Source of the DNA: Promethearchaeota archaeon
Lineage (GTDB): Archaea; Asgardarchaeota; Lokiarchaeia; Sigyniarchaeales; SOKP01
Reading direction: 5' to 3'
Length of the DNA: 54,674 nucleotides
Assembly: GCA_008080735.1 (NCBI GenBank)
Contig: SHMW01000021.1
Location: forward strand, 1 to 54,674
Shown here: positions 1 to 9,153 of the stretch, in pieces
How the letters are laid out: the number at the start of each line of letters is the position of its first letter
How positions within the stretch are numbered: position 1 is the stretch's first letter
Notes under the pieces: generated by a model
What the model was told of the DNA's origin: nothing
Seen by the model: only the letters and a program-made list of their open reading frames with translations
Databases searched by the model: none
Program-made: the position numbers and the translations under genes

Positions 1-1376
1 TAGATTTTGGATTTTAATTCTGATACTCTTTGTTTAATCTTTACAATATCATTTGAAAGATTTATTTTATCCTTAGGTAATGAATTATATATATCTAGGA
101 TGAGTTCATATCGGCCAACTGCTCGCTTTATTTTTCCCAAACCTTCTTCTTTTTCAGCCTTATCTAATAACAATTGCGCTTTCTCGAGTTTCTTTTTTTC
201 ACCTGGAGAAAGTGATCTAATTTGTTCGAGTCTACTTTGTTCTTCTTTTTCTTTTTCCAATTTGACATCTTGGATCCTTTTTTGGAACGCTTCTTGCTGT
301 TTTTTCCTTCTCTCTTCTTCTTCTCGTTGTTTTTTGATATGTCCTAACTTATATTGTTCTAAATTTTTAATTTCATCATATAAATTATCGACTTGAGAAA
401 ACCAACCGAGTTCTCTGAATTTTTTTATTGCTATTCGATATGATTCTTTTGCATTATCAAATTGTTTATTATCAACTTGATTTTTAGCGAGATCTAAGAA
501 CTTTTCAGCTTCTTTTAATAATTTTTCTTCATTTAGTTTCTTTTCTTGCATTTTTTTCCTCGTTTCTAATGCTCTTTGCTTTTTTTCGCTAACAATCTTT
601 TGTCTTTGAGTCATTTTCTGCTCTCTGTTTCTTGCTTCTTCTGCTTGTCTGATTCTTTCTTCAGTTCTTTCTCTAATTTCTTTTCTTCTTTTTTCTTCTG
701 GTGTAAGGGGGCTTGATTCCTCTTTAATAAGGGCTTGCTCATTTATATTTTGTGAAGTCCTCGTAGAGTTTGTGACCCTATATCTGCTTGACGGATATGA
801 TTTAGTTATATGAGTGCTTTTCGTAGGTTTAGAAGCTTTTTTGTATTGCTCAGCATAAACATCAATATTGTCCAATTCCTTTTCCAAAATTTGGATTTGT
901 CGTTCCCAACCCCCTAAATCTTTGAAGATTTCTATAGATTCCTCATAACACCGTTTTGCTGCTATATAATCTCTCTCTTGGATACACTTGTTTCCCCTAT
1001 CCAAAGCGTCTTCAGCGCTTTTTATCAATTCCCTCTCTTTCTGCTTTTCAGGATCAATTGAAGATTCTTTAGAATTTTTTGAATACGTCTTTTGAGCAGG
1101 AGAAGTTGAGCTGGATGTAATTTTCTTTTCATCAATCTGTTGAAATGTCGGTGTGTATTCTGAAGTTGATGATTTTTGATAGTCAATCAAATTTTGCGTT
1201 TGCTGGATTTTTTTTCCAATCATATTCACTTTCCCTTGAAACCCAAGTTTCTGGTTAATGGATTTTGCTTTTTTAAGTAATTCGATGGCATCGGAGTATT
1301 CACCTTGAGATGATTTCATTTTTGCTTCTCGTTCTAAAATATCAGCTTCTTTTTCTAAGTTTGAGTTTGATGACAT
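1..1376 (-). CDS. TPR-like / coiled-coil protein, C-terminus cut by window edge
   Basis: An open frame runs from an ATG at 1376 to the left edge without a stop (458 codons), so the 3' end is missing. The protein is rich in Lys, Glu and Gln. I see four similar helical units of about 45 residues near residues 5-50, 119-169, 287-334 and 399-450. Each has the form xAxxLxxxGNxxxxxxxYxxAxxxYxxAIxxFxxLG, as in tetratricopeptide repeats. The units are separated by a Ser/Thr-rich linker (about 50-110) and a long charged coiled coil (about 215-285 and 335-395). Such repeats normally form protein-binding scaffolds. No catalytic motif is visible. It is divergent from asd, with about 160 bases between the starts. 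The function is unknown and the assignment rests on repeat pattern only. Confidence 0.8.
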   Translation of the reverse strand, partial: MSSNSNLEKEADILEREAKMKSSQGEYSDAIELLKKAKSINQKLGFQGKVNMIGKKIQQTQNLIDYQKSSTSEYTPTFQQIDEKKITSSSTSPAQKTYSKNSKESSIDPEKQKERELIKSAEDALDRGNKCIQERDYIAAKRCYEESIEIFKDLGGWERQIQILEKELDNIDVYAEQYKKASKPTKSTHITKSYPSSRYRVTNSTRTSQNINEQALIKEESSPLTPEEKRRKEIRERTEERIRQAEEARNREQKMTQRQKIVSEKKQRALETRKKMQEKKLNEEKLLKEAEKFLDLAKNQVDNKQFDNAKESYRIAIKKFRELGWFSQVDNLYDEIKNLEQYKLGHIKKQREEEERRKKQQEAFQKRIQDVKLEKEKEEQSRLEQIRSLSPGEKKKLEKAQLLLDKAEKEEGLGKIKRAVGRYELILDIYNSLPKDKINLSNDIVKIKQRVSELKSKI

Positions 1377-1541
1377 ATATAGAAAATAAAAATTGAACTA
1401 TTAAAGAGTTATCAAATCTCAAAGAATATTAGTTTCATTTTTAGAATGCTGTGATAACTTGTTAGAAGCATTGCAAAGAATCAAAAAATTATAAAATTTT
1501 GGAGTATTACCAAACAAAAACTCTAAGAAAAAAAAGTGATA

Positions 1542-2630
1542 ATGGAGAAATTAAAAATTGGCATATTAGGTGCAACCGGTATAGTTGGCCAGAATTATAT
1601 TAAATTACTACAAGGACATCCTTGGTTTGAAGTGGTAGATGTTGCCGCATCACCCCGATCGGCGGGAAAACCATATGAAGAAGCTGCAGGACCAAAATGG
1701 CAAATGCCGATTCCAATTCCAGAGAATATAAAAGGACTCATTGTTCGGGATGTTCAAGATTTTGATTCTATTCCAGAAGATTTAAGTTTTGTATTTTCGG
1801 CGATAAATATGCCCACTAAAGATCAAATAAGGGAAGTAGAATTCAAATACGCGAAAAATAATATTCCAGTAGTGAGCAATAATTCAGCACACCGTTGGAC
1901 GCCAGATGTACCTATGATAATCGGAGAAGTTAATAATGAACATTCAGAAGTCATCCCAATCCAACAGAAGAAAAGGGGTTTTTCCAAGGGATTTGTCGCA
2001 GTAAAACCGAATTGCTCTATTCAAAGCTATGTGACTCCCATATATGCTCTTGAAAAAGCGGGATATAAAGTGGATAAAATAATAACCACCACACTCCAAG
2101 CAGTCTCAGGAGCAGGATACCCAGGAGTCCCCTCTCTCGATATGGTTGATAATATTGTTCCGTATATTGGTGGGGAGGAAGAAAAATCAGAAAAAGAACC
2201 TTTGAAAATTTTCGGTAAGGTAGCGGAAGATGGTATTGTAAATGATGACTCTATTGAGATAAGTGCCACGACCACAAGAGTTCCCGTCACTGACGGCCAT
2301 ACAGCAGTTCTCAACGTTAAATTTAAAGATAGCATTCCTGAAATAAATGAAATAATAGATATATGGACGGAATTCAAATCTGTACCCCAAGAATTGGACC
2401 TTCCGTTTGCTCCAAAACAACCAATAATATATCTTTATGGAGATAACAGACCTCAACCGAGAAAAGATAGGGATAACGATAAAGGAATGGCAGTGACCGT
2501 GGGGAGATTGAGGGAAGACAACGTATTTGATATCAAATTCGTTGGGCTGAGCCATAATACCATTAGAGGAGCCGCAGGTGGCGCAATATTAAACGCAGAA
2601 TTATTGAAAACAAAAGGATTCATAAAATAG
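1542..2630 (+). CDS. asd: Aspartate-semialdehyde dehydrogenase
   Basis: Reduces aspartyl-4-phosphate to aspartate semialdehyde with NADPH in the lysine, threonine and methionine pathway, in the cytoplasm. The N-terminus has the dinucleotide-binding motif GILGATGIVGQ (residues about 6-16). The catalytic Cys lies in VKPNCSIQSY near residue 159, and the C-terminal region has the family motif GLSHNTIRGAAGGAILNAE. The length of 362 residues fits the archaeal/fungal-type enzyme. ATG 1542 is chosen because it puts the Rossmann motif at the usual distance from the N-terminus; a GTG at 1536, two codons upstream, is also possible. There is no clear Shine-Dalgarno sequence. No other lysine or threonine pathway gene is adjacent. 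Confidence 0.95.
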   Translation: MEKLKIGILGATGIVGQNYIKLLQGHPWFEVVDVAASPRSAGKPYEEAAGPKWQMPIPIPENIKGLIVRDVQDFDSIPEDLSFVFSAINMPTKDQIREVEFKYAKNNIPVVSNNSAHRWTPDVPMIIGEVNNEHSEVIPIQQKKRGFSKGFVAVKPNCSIQSYVTPIYALEKAGYKVDKIITTTLQAVSGAGYPGVPSLDMVDNIVPYIGGEEEKSEKEPLKIFGKVAEDGIVNDDSIEISATTTRVPVTDGHTAVLNVKFKDSIPEINEIIDIWTEFKSVPQELDLPFAPKQPIIYLYGDNRPQPRKDRDNDKGMAVTVGRLREDNVFDIKFVGLSHNTIRGAAGGAILNAELLKTKGFIK

Positions 2631-2649
2631 AAAACTACCTTATTTTTTA

Positions 2650-4227
2650 TTAAAATAAATGTCTATCGATGAAAATTGATAGGAATCTCTTAGCTAATGA
2701 AAAAGTCCCAGTATTTTTGATATATTTTATTTCAGGTTTGGTTGGGTATACATCAAAATAGTAATCTTTTTTAAATTTACCCAAAGTCCTAATTTTAGAG
2801 AGAATATTGAAGGAATTAAATTTTATAATATAATTTTCGATTACTTTCCTTAATAAATGGATGTCAATAGAGATCAAAAGATCTATATATCCAAATTGTT
2901 CCATTAGCTTACTTCGAATTCTTTTTAAGTCCAGATTGCTGAATTCCTTTACTTTTTCGGTAATAGAGATAATATTAGTTAATTTTCTATTCTCTGATTC
3001 CAGTAGAACCGCTTCAGTAAAACCTAATTCTATGGGATTGTCAATATCCTTCAAAGAACGTTCTGAATGGTTATGGAGATCTGTAAAGATAATTATAATT
3101 CTATTCTTCAAGCCATTATTTAGATTAAAGGAAGAAAATAAGAATTCTGGGATTTCCCAATGAGATAATTTCTTTAGGTGATATAAAATACCAAAAATTT
3201 CTAAAAACCAACGTATAAGAGGATTATATGACAATGATTTCGGATATTGATTCCAAAGTCGCTCGTATGATCTAAATCCAAAGAGAATTTTCTGCATAAA
3301 CAACTTCAATTTACCAAAATCGATGGGATATTGCAGTTCAAATATATTTCCCAACAGTTTTATGAGAAGTTTTTGTTGAGTAAGAAAAATTGAATCAATG
3401 TCTAATTGAGAATATAATGATTCTAATATTTCTTGGTTATTCATATTCTCGGGATTAATGTCAAATTCTTCAAGCTTAAGGATTTGTATATCTAAGTGGT
3501 TTTCTGAAGGTTTTTCTTTCATATTTTCCAATTTTACAACAAATGATTGTTCTGGCGCTTTAAGCACTAGTCCAACGTTTAACTTTGGAAGAAGGTTTTT
3601 AATAAAACTGAAAAATTTAGACAGAAAGGGTAGATTGTCTGGGACTCGTAAAATTTCTTCAATAAAATTCATTATATTCGGTTTCGGAAATATAAAAAAT
3701 AACTCATCTCTAATTAACTCTTCAACAATATCTAAAAGATTTGTAAAGGAGTTTTCAAAAGATACTTTTTCGATGTCTTCCAAATGGTTATTTAGAATCC
3801 CTAAGGCTTTCTTATTTACAACGCGCATATGAGAAACTCTAATCTCATATTCATCAAAGATTTCAGTTTGAAGTTCATTAAAAAATTCGGCTCGTTCACT
3901 AATGGGATATTTTTTTAACTTTATAATATCCGTGTCTATCTCTTTAAAGGAAGTATGTACGCCGGGTTCTGGGGTTTTATACAATTTAATGCTCACCAGT
4001 TCCTCTTCAGTTTCAGAAATAATAATATCTGCGATGTTTTGTTGATCGTTGATAAAGTGTGGATAAAAAACACTAAATAGGTATGATAATAAATCAGGTC
4101 GAATTCTTATCGGTGTCAATGGGATTCTAACTTTTGCTAATTCCTGCGTAGAAATCTTTTTTTGGATGATTTTTTCATTATATTCAAGAATTTTTTTCCA
4201 ATTATCGCTTAAGTTCTGATGGATCAT
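2650..4227 (-). CDS. Hypothetical protein, 525 aa
   Basis: I do not recognise this family. The protein is mostly soluble-looking, with alternating hydrophobic and charged stretches and no signal peptide. A hydrophobic patch around residues 330-355 (RWFLEIFGILYHL) is short of a clear membrane span. One stretch near residue 380, NRIIIIFTDLHNHSERSL, resembles a buried beta strand followed by Asp and His, but no known metal motif is complete. Its start lies only 4 bases after the stop of the DUF362 gene upstream, so the two are almost certainly co-transcribed and may act together. No homologue-based role can be given. Confidence 0.75.
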   Translation of the reverse strand: MIHQNLSDNWKKILEYNEKIIQKKISTQELAKVRIPLTPIRIRPDLLSYLFSVFYPHFINDQQNIADIIISETEEELVSIKLYKTPEPGVHTSFKEIDTDIIKLKKYPISERAEFFNELQTEIFDEYEIRVSHMRVVNKKALGILNNHLEDIEKVSFENSFTNLLDIVEELIRDELFFIFPKPNIMNFIEEILRVPDNLPFLSKFFSFIKNLLPKLNVGLVLKAPEQSFVVKLENMKEKPSENHLDIQILKLEEFDINPENMNNQEILESLYSQLDIDSIFLTQQKLLIKLLGNIFELQYPIDFGKLKLFMQKILFGFRSYERLWNQYPKSLSYNPLIRWFLEIFGILYHLKKLSHWEIPEFLFSSFNLNNGLKNRIIIIFTDLHNHSERSLKDIDNPIELGFTEAVLLESENRKLTNIISITEKVKEFSNLDLKRIRSKLMEQFGYIDLLISIDIHLLRKVIENYIIKFNSFNILSKIRTLGKFKKDYYFDVYPTKPEIKYIKNTGTFSLAKRFLSIFIDRHLF

Positions 4228-4231
4228 TTTC

Positions 4232-5650
4232 CTACTCTACTCCCTCCCATTTTTTTAAATTTTCTTTTGAGTCTTTAAAGCTTGATTTTTTTATGACTTT
4301 AAAATAATATTGTAAATTTGGCATATTCTTCTTCCCGAAATATTCATAAAGAGCATTGAATGTTTGATCTAAGTTTGGAGGACATCCAGAAATTGATAAG
4401 ATTTTCTTATTCTTAACCGTTTTTTCATTTTTTCGTATTAAAGTCTTTTTCTTAAGTGTGCGAAAATTATAATCCTCTGTGGATTCGATCGCACAGTCAC
4501 CAAATAGAATTATATCATTCTCGGTTGAAAGCTCGGGCGGTTTTAGTCCAACTACTATATTATTATTTCCAATGTATTTTAGATCTTTTATTAAATATGA
4601 TTTTATTATATGTAAAAGGTGATATGCTTTTGAAAAACATCCCGAACACATTTTTCCGCAATGAGTGTGGAGATTTTGAATTTTAATCTTGCTCAAATCT
4701 TTCTCGCACATTTTTATTTCAAATTTATTTTCATCCAGATCCAATCCCACAAGTTCTATATCAGAGAGTAATTTAGGACCAATTTCTCGATTAACTGCCT
4801 CCACGAGTAAAGAGCTTTTAGAAGTTTCAATATTCATCAGCATCAATGTAATTACATCAACTGCAATCGAATCAGTTCCTACAACTAATAGATATGTCTT
4901 TTTTAGGTTCGAATCTTTATATATAAATGGTCCCGCACCTTCTAAAACGTAGAAAAGATCATTAATCGTTAACGTTGGTTTTTTAATGAGATACGTTTCA
5001 AGAATTCTATTTATTTGGTCTTTTAGATATAATTTTTTCTCAATTATCTTGGTTTTTTCTCTTCCAGCACAATCTAAGTTTCTATGATGATAAGGAAGTA
5101 TTGAATATTGGTTTATCAGAGATATTGTGCAAATATTGTTTGGAGCCACATTTACTTGATTAATGTTTATGACTTTATCAGAATCTAATATAATTTTAGG
5201 AATTTCAACAGTCTCATTATCAAATTTAACCTTCTGAAGAGTGTTTTCCTTAATCTTTTTTAATTCCTCAGACTTAACTGAATTAGTACGGTATATATCG
5301 CTATTATCCAAATATATGAATTCTGCCCCCAAATTCCTAAAATATTCTTCTAAATCCATTAAATCATCAAACTTAGCGAGAGTAATACTTCCAGCAGGAA
5401 AAGAACTTACATAAATTTTCTTAGGATTCGCCTGCCCGCATAATTCAATTACTTTTTTGATCAAATCTAAATTTGAGTTAGTAGGAAAACCAAATGGAAG
5501 GCGGAGTGAGATTTTCAAGAATACTATATCTCCCTCTTGAACAAATTCTCTTATACCTCCAAGACTTTCAATACTCTTGGAAAGACATTCTGAAGCAGTA
5601 TCTGCGCGTTCTATTGCCACTCTTGGTTTTGGAATGGTTTCTGAGGTCAT
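4232..5650 (-). CDS. DUF362-family protein
   Basis: Residues about 10-300 match the layout of DUF362 proteins: RVAIERADTASECLSKSIESLGG at the start, then GDIVFLKISLRLPF where the family has its VLIKPN strand, then a PKIILDSDKVININQVN region. DUF362 proteins are often linked to iron-sulfur or redox proteins, but the biochemical role is not settled. A cluster of cysteines near residue 330 (HCGKMCSGC) and another CAIES/SGCPP pair further on could bind an Fe-S cluster or zinc; this is inference. The expected KPN is KISL here, so the family assignment is good but the member is divergent. It is the first gene of a two-gene operon with the unknown gene 4 bases downstream. Confidence 0.7.
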   Translation of the reverse strand: MTSETIPKPRVAIERADTASECLSKSIESLGGIREFVQEGDIVFLKISLRLPFGFPTNSNLDLIKKVIELCGQANPKKIYVSSFPAGSITLAKFDDLMDLEEYFRNLGAEFIYLDNSDIYRTNSVKSEELKKIKENTLQKVKFDNETVEIPKIILDSDKVININQVNVAPNNICTISLINQYSILPYHHRNLDCAGREKTKIIEKKLYLKDQINRILETYLIKKPTLTINDLFYVLEGAGPFIYKDSNLKKTYLLVVGTDSIAVDVITLMLMNIETSKSSLLVEAVNREIGPKLLSDIELVGLDLDENKFEIKMCEKDLSKIKIQNLHTHCGKMCSGCFSKAYHLLHIIKSYLIKDLKYIGNNNIVVGLKPPELSTENDIILFGDCAIESTEDYNFRTLKKKTLIRKNEKTVKNKKILSISGCPPNLDQTFNALYEYFGKKNMPNLQYYFKVIKKSSFKDSKENLKKWEGVE

Positions 5651-5749
5651 CTTGATTACAATAAGTATAAACTGAATTAAATATTTTAATGGATTGAATT
5701 AATAAAATAATGATAGTAAAGAATTTTAATTTAAGCAATATGAAAGCAA

Positions 5750-6826
5750 TTATTCTAAATAATAATTATTATGTCCTATCTCAACAATATTTGAAAATCG
5801 CTTCAAAATTCTAAACATATATTCTATCTCATTTTGATTTTTATCCTCAGGTATAATAATACTAAATGAATGTTCTTCATTGTTATTGATCTTAATCCAG
5901 TGGAGCTTTTCAAAGAATTGTAGTCGTTTCAAATTAAGATCTACAATCGACTTATTTCCCCTTGAAACCAATGCCATTTTTTCTAGTAAACTCTCAAGTT
6001 CGCTAAAATCATTGAAGCTGATCATAATGTCTTTATCAATGGAGAGTTTTGACCAAGTGTAGAATTTTTGATCGGATAAGATTAATTTAAAATTGATTAA
6101 TTTTTTTAGGTTCTGCTCTGCCAATTTCATCCTTTTTATTCTGTAGGATTTGGGATTAAAAAATAGTTCTGTAGTCTTAACTTCCATTCTAATATATGTT
6201 CCATCTTCAGAGAAGCGGGTTTTGTTTAATTTTGCCCCCATAAATCCGAATAAGAGGGCATTAAACTTAGCATTTTCAAATGTAAAATTTTTGAAATAGC
6301 TAGAAAACTCAAATATGCCTTGGAAGTTTTTCTCTCCATCTTGAGTCTTGATAGTGAATTTGAAATTTCTTGTGATGTTTTTCCGAATGAAATATTTTTG
6401 AATTTTCTGAAACATTTTTTTGAGATCATTCAAATCACGGGGATTAAGATCCTTAAGATAGAATTTTCTTACAGATAATAAAAAAAATGAGATGGATTTT
6501 AAATCCAAGCTGGTATATCTATTCGATTCTAAAAAGATCTCATAAGCGGGAGTAAAGCCTTTAAAAGAAAAATTGTCAAAAAAATCTTTCACATTCTTAT
6601 TAGGATATTTATATAAATCCTCTATTTCATTACCGCTTTCTAAAAATTGGAGCATATTTTCCATTATTGAAGTATAAAATGAGGAAATACTCTTATAACT
6701 GTCATCTCCCGGATCCTCCCTCTGCTTTCTCTGACATATTCTCTCAATCCCCGCTTTTAATTCTGGAGAAATCGAGATTGTTTGTTTCGCGGTCTTTTTT
6801 TCTGATAAATATCTTTTTGGAGTCAT
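5750..6826 (-). CDS. Putative ribbon-helix-helix-like DNA-binding protein, paralogue 1
   Basis: 358 residues. The first ~60 residues contain TAKQTISISPELKAGIERICQ followed by a helix with SISSFYTSIMENML. This is the beta-strand, helix, helix order of a CopG/Arc-type ribbon-helix-helix domain, so DNA binding is likely. The remaining ~290 residues are unfamiliar, with many aromatic and Lys residues, and contain TTELFFNPKSYRIKRMKLAEQN, which is shared with the neighbouring paralogue. The gene lies 27 bases downstream of that paralogue on the same strand, so the pair is a tandem duplication and probable operon. The target and ligand are unknown. Confidence 0.7.
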   Translation of the reverse strand: MTPKRYLSEKKTAKQTISISPELKAGIERICQRKQREDPGDDSYKSISSFYTSIMENMLQFLESGNEIEDLYKYPNKNVKDFFDNFSFKGFTPAYEIFLESNRYTSLDLKSISFFLLSVRKFYLKDLNPRDLNDLKKMFQKIQKYFIRKNITRNFKFTIKTQDGEKNFQGIFEFSSYFKNFTFENAKFNALLFGFMGAKLNKTRFSEDGTYIRMEVKTTELFFNPKSYRIKRMKLAEQNLKKLINFKLILSDQKFYTWSKLSIDKDIMISFNDFSELESLLEKMALVSRGNKSIVDLNLKRLQFFEKLHWIKINNNEEHSFSIIIPEDKNQNEIEYMFRILKRFSNIVEIGHNNYYLE

Positions 6827-6853
6827 GATTAAGATACAAAATCCACTAGATTT

Positions 6854-7933
6854 CTATTCGTGTTTTAAATGGATTTTTCCATTAGTTTCAATGATATTTG
6901 TATACTTAGATAAGATTTTTCTTAATGCCTTAATTTCAGCTTTATTATCTTTCTTATCTAGATTATAACAATACTCATATCTTTTTGTATTGCTTGGTTT
7001 TATCCAGTTTAATTTTTGAAAGAACTTCAAAATGAAGAAAGATATTTTTTCTTCTTGGTCATATATACTCAAATCTTCCTCTATTTTGTTTATCCAATTC
7101 TCTAAAACTTTCACATTATTAAATTTTAAATATGAAGTCTCACTCTCTTCAACTTCCATCCAAAAATAATGATCCATATCATCCATAAGTCTATGATAAT
7201 CTTGGAAATAATTGTAATTCCTTTGGATTAATTCGATTCGTTTTATTCGAGATTTTTTATAAGAGAAAAATAACTCTGTGGTTTGAAACTCTAATTGAGC
7301 GAATAAGTCCTTCTCTGAATAAAATAGATCGACCAATTCGACTCCCAAAAAGCCTAGAAGAATCCCTAAAAGTTTCAGATTTTCATATTGAAGATTTCTA
7401 TATCCCCCAACATGCTCTATTGTGAGTATGATTTCCTCTCTTTTTCGAGATTTCGTAAGATAATAACGCAAGTTTTTAGTAATATTATGATGAATGGATA
7501 ATTCTATGCATTGCTCGAAAATTTCTTCAATATCATTTGGATTGTATAAACTTTTTTCTAAAAAGAGTTCATTCTTAACCATAAATAAAACAGGTATCAG
7601 TTTTCTAAAATTTATCTCCCGATATCGATTCATTTCTAACCATTTTTCATGTAGAGATATTATTCCACTAAAGGATATTAAATCAAACAGAGATTTCTCC
7701 TTTTTACCAAATTGGTTGTTGAAATCATCAATATTTTTTCCATCTTCCAAAAAATCTAACGCATTCTCTAAAATATAGTTATAGAATGCTGAGATACTGT
7801 CATAACGCTCATCTTCGGGATGCATATTATGATTTTTCTGAACATATCGTTCGATCCAATCTTTTAAAGCTGGAGAAATAGATATAGTTTGTTTTGCGGT
7901 TCTTTTTTTATTTTGAAAATAGGATGTGGTCAT
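6854..7933 (-). CDS. Putative ribbon-helix-helix-like DNA-binding protein, paralogue 2
   Basis: 359 residues, collinear with the next gene downstream (358 residues). Shared stretches include TAKQTISISP near residue 13, a DSISAFYNYILENALDFLEDG helix near residue 45, a central LLGFLGVEL versus LLFGFMGAKL stretch, and TTELFF followed by SRIKRIEL. The N-terminus again looks like a ribbon-helix-helix domain. The rest of the protein is much more divergent between the two copies, so the duplication is old or under diversifying pressure. It is preceded by a 580-base gap holding a candidate small RNA on the other strand. Confidence 0.7.
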   Translation of the reverse strand: MTTSYFQNKKRTAKQTISISPALKDWIERYVQKNHNMHPEDERYDSISAFYNYILENALDFLEDGKNIDDFNNQFGKKEKSLFDLISFSGIISLHEKWLEMNRYREINFRKLIPVLFMVKNELFLEKSLYNPNDIEEIFEQCIELSIHHNITKNLRYYLTKSRKREEIILTIEHVGGYRNLQYENLKLLGILLGFLGVELVDLFYSEKDLFAQLEFQTTELFFSYKKSRIKRIELIQRNYNYFQDYHRLMDDMDHYFWMEVEESETSYLKFNNVKVLENWINKIEEDLSIYDQEEKISFFILKFFQKLNWIKPSNTKRYEYCYNLDKKDNKAEIKALRKILSKYTNIIETNGKIHLKHE

Positions 7934-8135
7934 TGATAGCTGAAATAATTTTATGATTCTTACATTTAAAAATCTATAATATCTTTACATTTTAATTAGA
8001 TTTAAATTTATTCATTCCATAAGAAAATTCAAGATAACATTTTCTTTTAATATTATGGTCTTCATATATCATCGACATCAGACTGGAGAAAGAAAATCTT
8101 TTCAGAGTTATTCAGAAAAACGAAATAATATGGAT

Positions 8136-8144
8136 CTTTAAATA
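8136..8144 (+). promoter_or_regulatory. TATA-like element
   Basis: CTTTAAATA preceded by GGAT, similar to an archaeal BRE-TATA pair. It sits about 27 bases before the first hairpin of the candidate RNA, the usual TATA-to-start distance in archaea. The genome is AT-rich, so this alone is weak evidence. Confidence 0.3.
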
Positions 8145-8164
8145 TCGAAAATCCTTAGAATTAA

Positions 8165-8263
8165 TGTCCCAAAAGACAAAAAAATGACGAAAAGGGAGAA
8201 GTAGGCGAAGACATTTGTGTCAAACGAGGGGGGTGCGGATTTCCGCATCCTTATTTCTTTTTT
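8165..8263 (+). ncRNA. Candidate small structured RNA
   Basis: About 100 bases with no protein frame. There are three local hairpins: TGTC-CCAAAA-GACA at 8165-8178, GACA-TTTG-TGTC at 8210-8221, and an 8-bp GC-rich hairpin at 8231-8250 followed by a T tract. The first two stems are complementary to each other as well as to themselves, so an alternative fold is possible. The middle part is purine-rich and has ATGACGA, one base off a C box, but I find no D box. The class is not recognised. Confidence 0.35.
8231..8263 (+). terminator. GC-rich hairpin plus T tract
   Basis: An 8-bp stem (GGGTGCGG with CCGCATCC, one G-T pair) and an ATTT loop, followed by TTATTTCTTTTTT. This is a strong factor-independent-looking terminator in very AT-rich surroundings, and the T tract orients it for plus-strand transcription. 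No plus-strand protein gene lies upstream, which is what suggests a small RNA. Confidence 0.6.
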
Positions 8264-8514
8264 AGCATGTATAAAGGTTAATAAGAACATTTGTGTGCCG
8301 CATTTGGAGATTTCTACTCACTGAATCGACTGATTCTCATAGAAACACTATAAATGGGCACATACTAAATAGTTTGTATATGAAAATAAAATTATTCCTT
8401 ATGTTATATCATTTAAGGTATTATGAAAACGACCTAAAGATATTGATTGATAAGAGAAAAAGAAAAAGAGAAATGAAGAATAGGGAATTAGATGAACAAT
8501 ATGAGTGTAGGCTC

Positions 8515-9153
8515 TTATGTACTATTTGAGTGTTGTTTTAAAAGATCCTCGTTGGTTTTACCCAGTTTTATGGCTAACTCCGCGATAATTGCATCTAAAT
8601 ACATAAATGCAGCGGCCTCGAACTGAGTTCCTTCTGGTGTGAGCGCAGCATGATTAGTATCATCTCGCTCTCGTTTAGTTCGCCCCAAAATCTTGATCGT
8701 GACATCACCCACTCGCCCAATCATTGTTTCTGGATGGCTTGTTATACACACAATGGCATGTGGTTTTATGGTGTTTACATAATTTTTTAAAAGACTTACC
8801 ACGATGCTAGTTGTTCCGGATCCTGATAAAACAATTAAGATATCTTTTTTCCTGATTGCGGGGATGCTCGCAAGGTTCGTGACCATATATACTTCCGCAC
8901 CTAAATGCACCAGCCGTGTAGCAAAACACTGTAGGATAAAAGCACTTCGCCCAGACGCGAGAAGAAAGAACCTTCTGCTATTAATTAAGCCATCATGGAC
9001 AATATTCACGAATTTTTGAGTATATTTGAAATTGAGATCCAAATGTTCCATATTTTCTTTCAAGTTCTTCATGATCAAGTCCATAGCTTGAAAAAGGATC
9101 CTTTTTGTCTTTCCATTCACATTTTGAGGTTCAGATTTAGCCTCATCAGCCAT
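8515..9153 (-). CDS. hxlB: 6-phospho-3-hexuloisomerase (SIS domain)
   Basis: SIS-domain sugar-phosphate isomerase that interconverts 3-hexulose 6-phosphate and fructose 6-phosphate. In archaea it serves the ribulose monophosphate pathway, often run in reverse to make ribulose 5-phosphate. The SIS core shows LLASGRSAFILQCFATRLVHLG near residues 65-86 and ILIVLSGSGTTSIVV near 105-120. The C-terminal signature LTPEGTQFEAAAFMYLDAIIAEL, followed by LGKTNEDLLKQHSN, is typical of HxlB/PHI. The 212-residue length is a little longer than usual because of a polar N-terminal tail. No hexulose-phosphate synthase gene is next to it in this window. Other SIS isomerases are the main alternative. Confidence 0.88.
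   Translation of the reverse strand: MADEAKSEPQNVNGKTKRILFQAMDLIMKNLKENMEHLDLNFKYTQKFVNIVHDGLINSRRFFLLASGRSAFILQCFATRLVHLGAEVYMVTNLASIPAIRKKDILIVLSGSGTTSIVVSLLKNYVNTIKPHAIVCITSHPETMIGRVGDVTIKILGRTKRERDDTNHAALTPEGTQFEAAAFMYLDAIIAELAIKLGKTNEDLLKQHSNST

Larger units (their letters stand above)
7934..8514. other. Intergenic region, 581 bases, candidate small RNA inside
   Basis: No convincing protein gene. The promoter of the paralogue pair must lie near 7940-8000 on the minus strand. The plus strand carries a TATA-like element, three short hairpins and a GC-rich hairpin with a T tract (8136-8263, listed separately). The remainder, 8264-8514, holds only a weak GTG-initiated frame that I rejected. 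Confidence 0.6.

Noticed and set aside
7..396. Plus-strand frame of 129 codons
   Set aside because: Antisense shadow of the minus-strand TPR/coiled-coil gene; Ser/Phe-rich composition typical of a reversed Lys/Glu coiled coil.
4901..4930. GGTTCGAATC resembling a tRNA T-loop
   Set aside because: Lies inside the DUF362 coding sequence with no acceptor or anticodon arm nearby.
8293..8529. Plus-strand GTG frame of 78 codons
   Set aside because: No ribosome site, no recognisable fold, and its end overlaps hxlB; probably chance.
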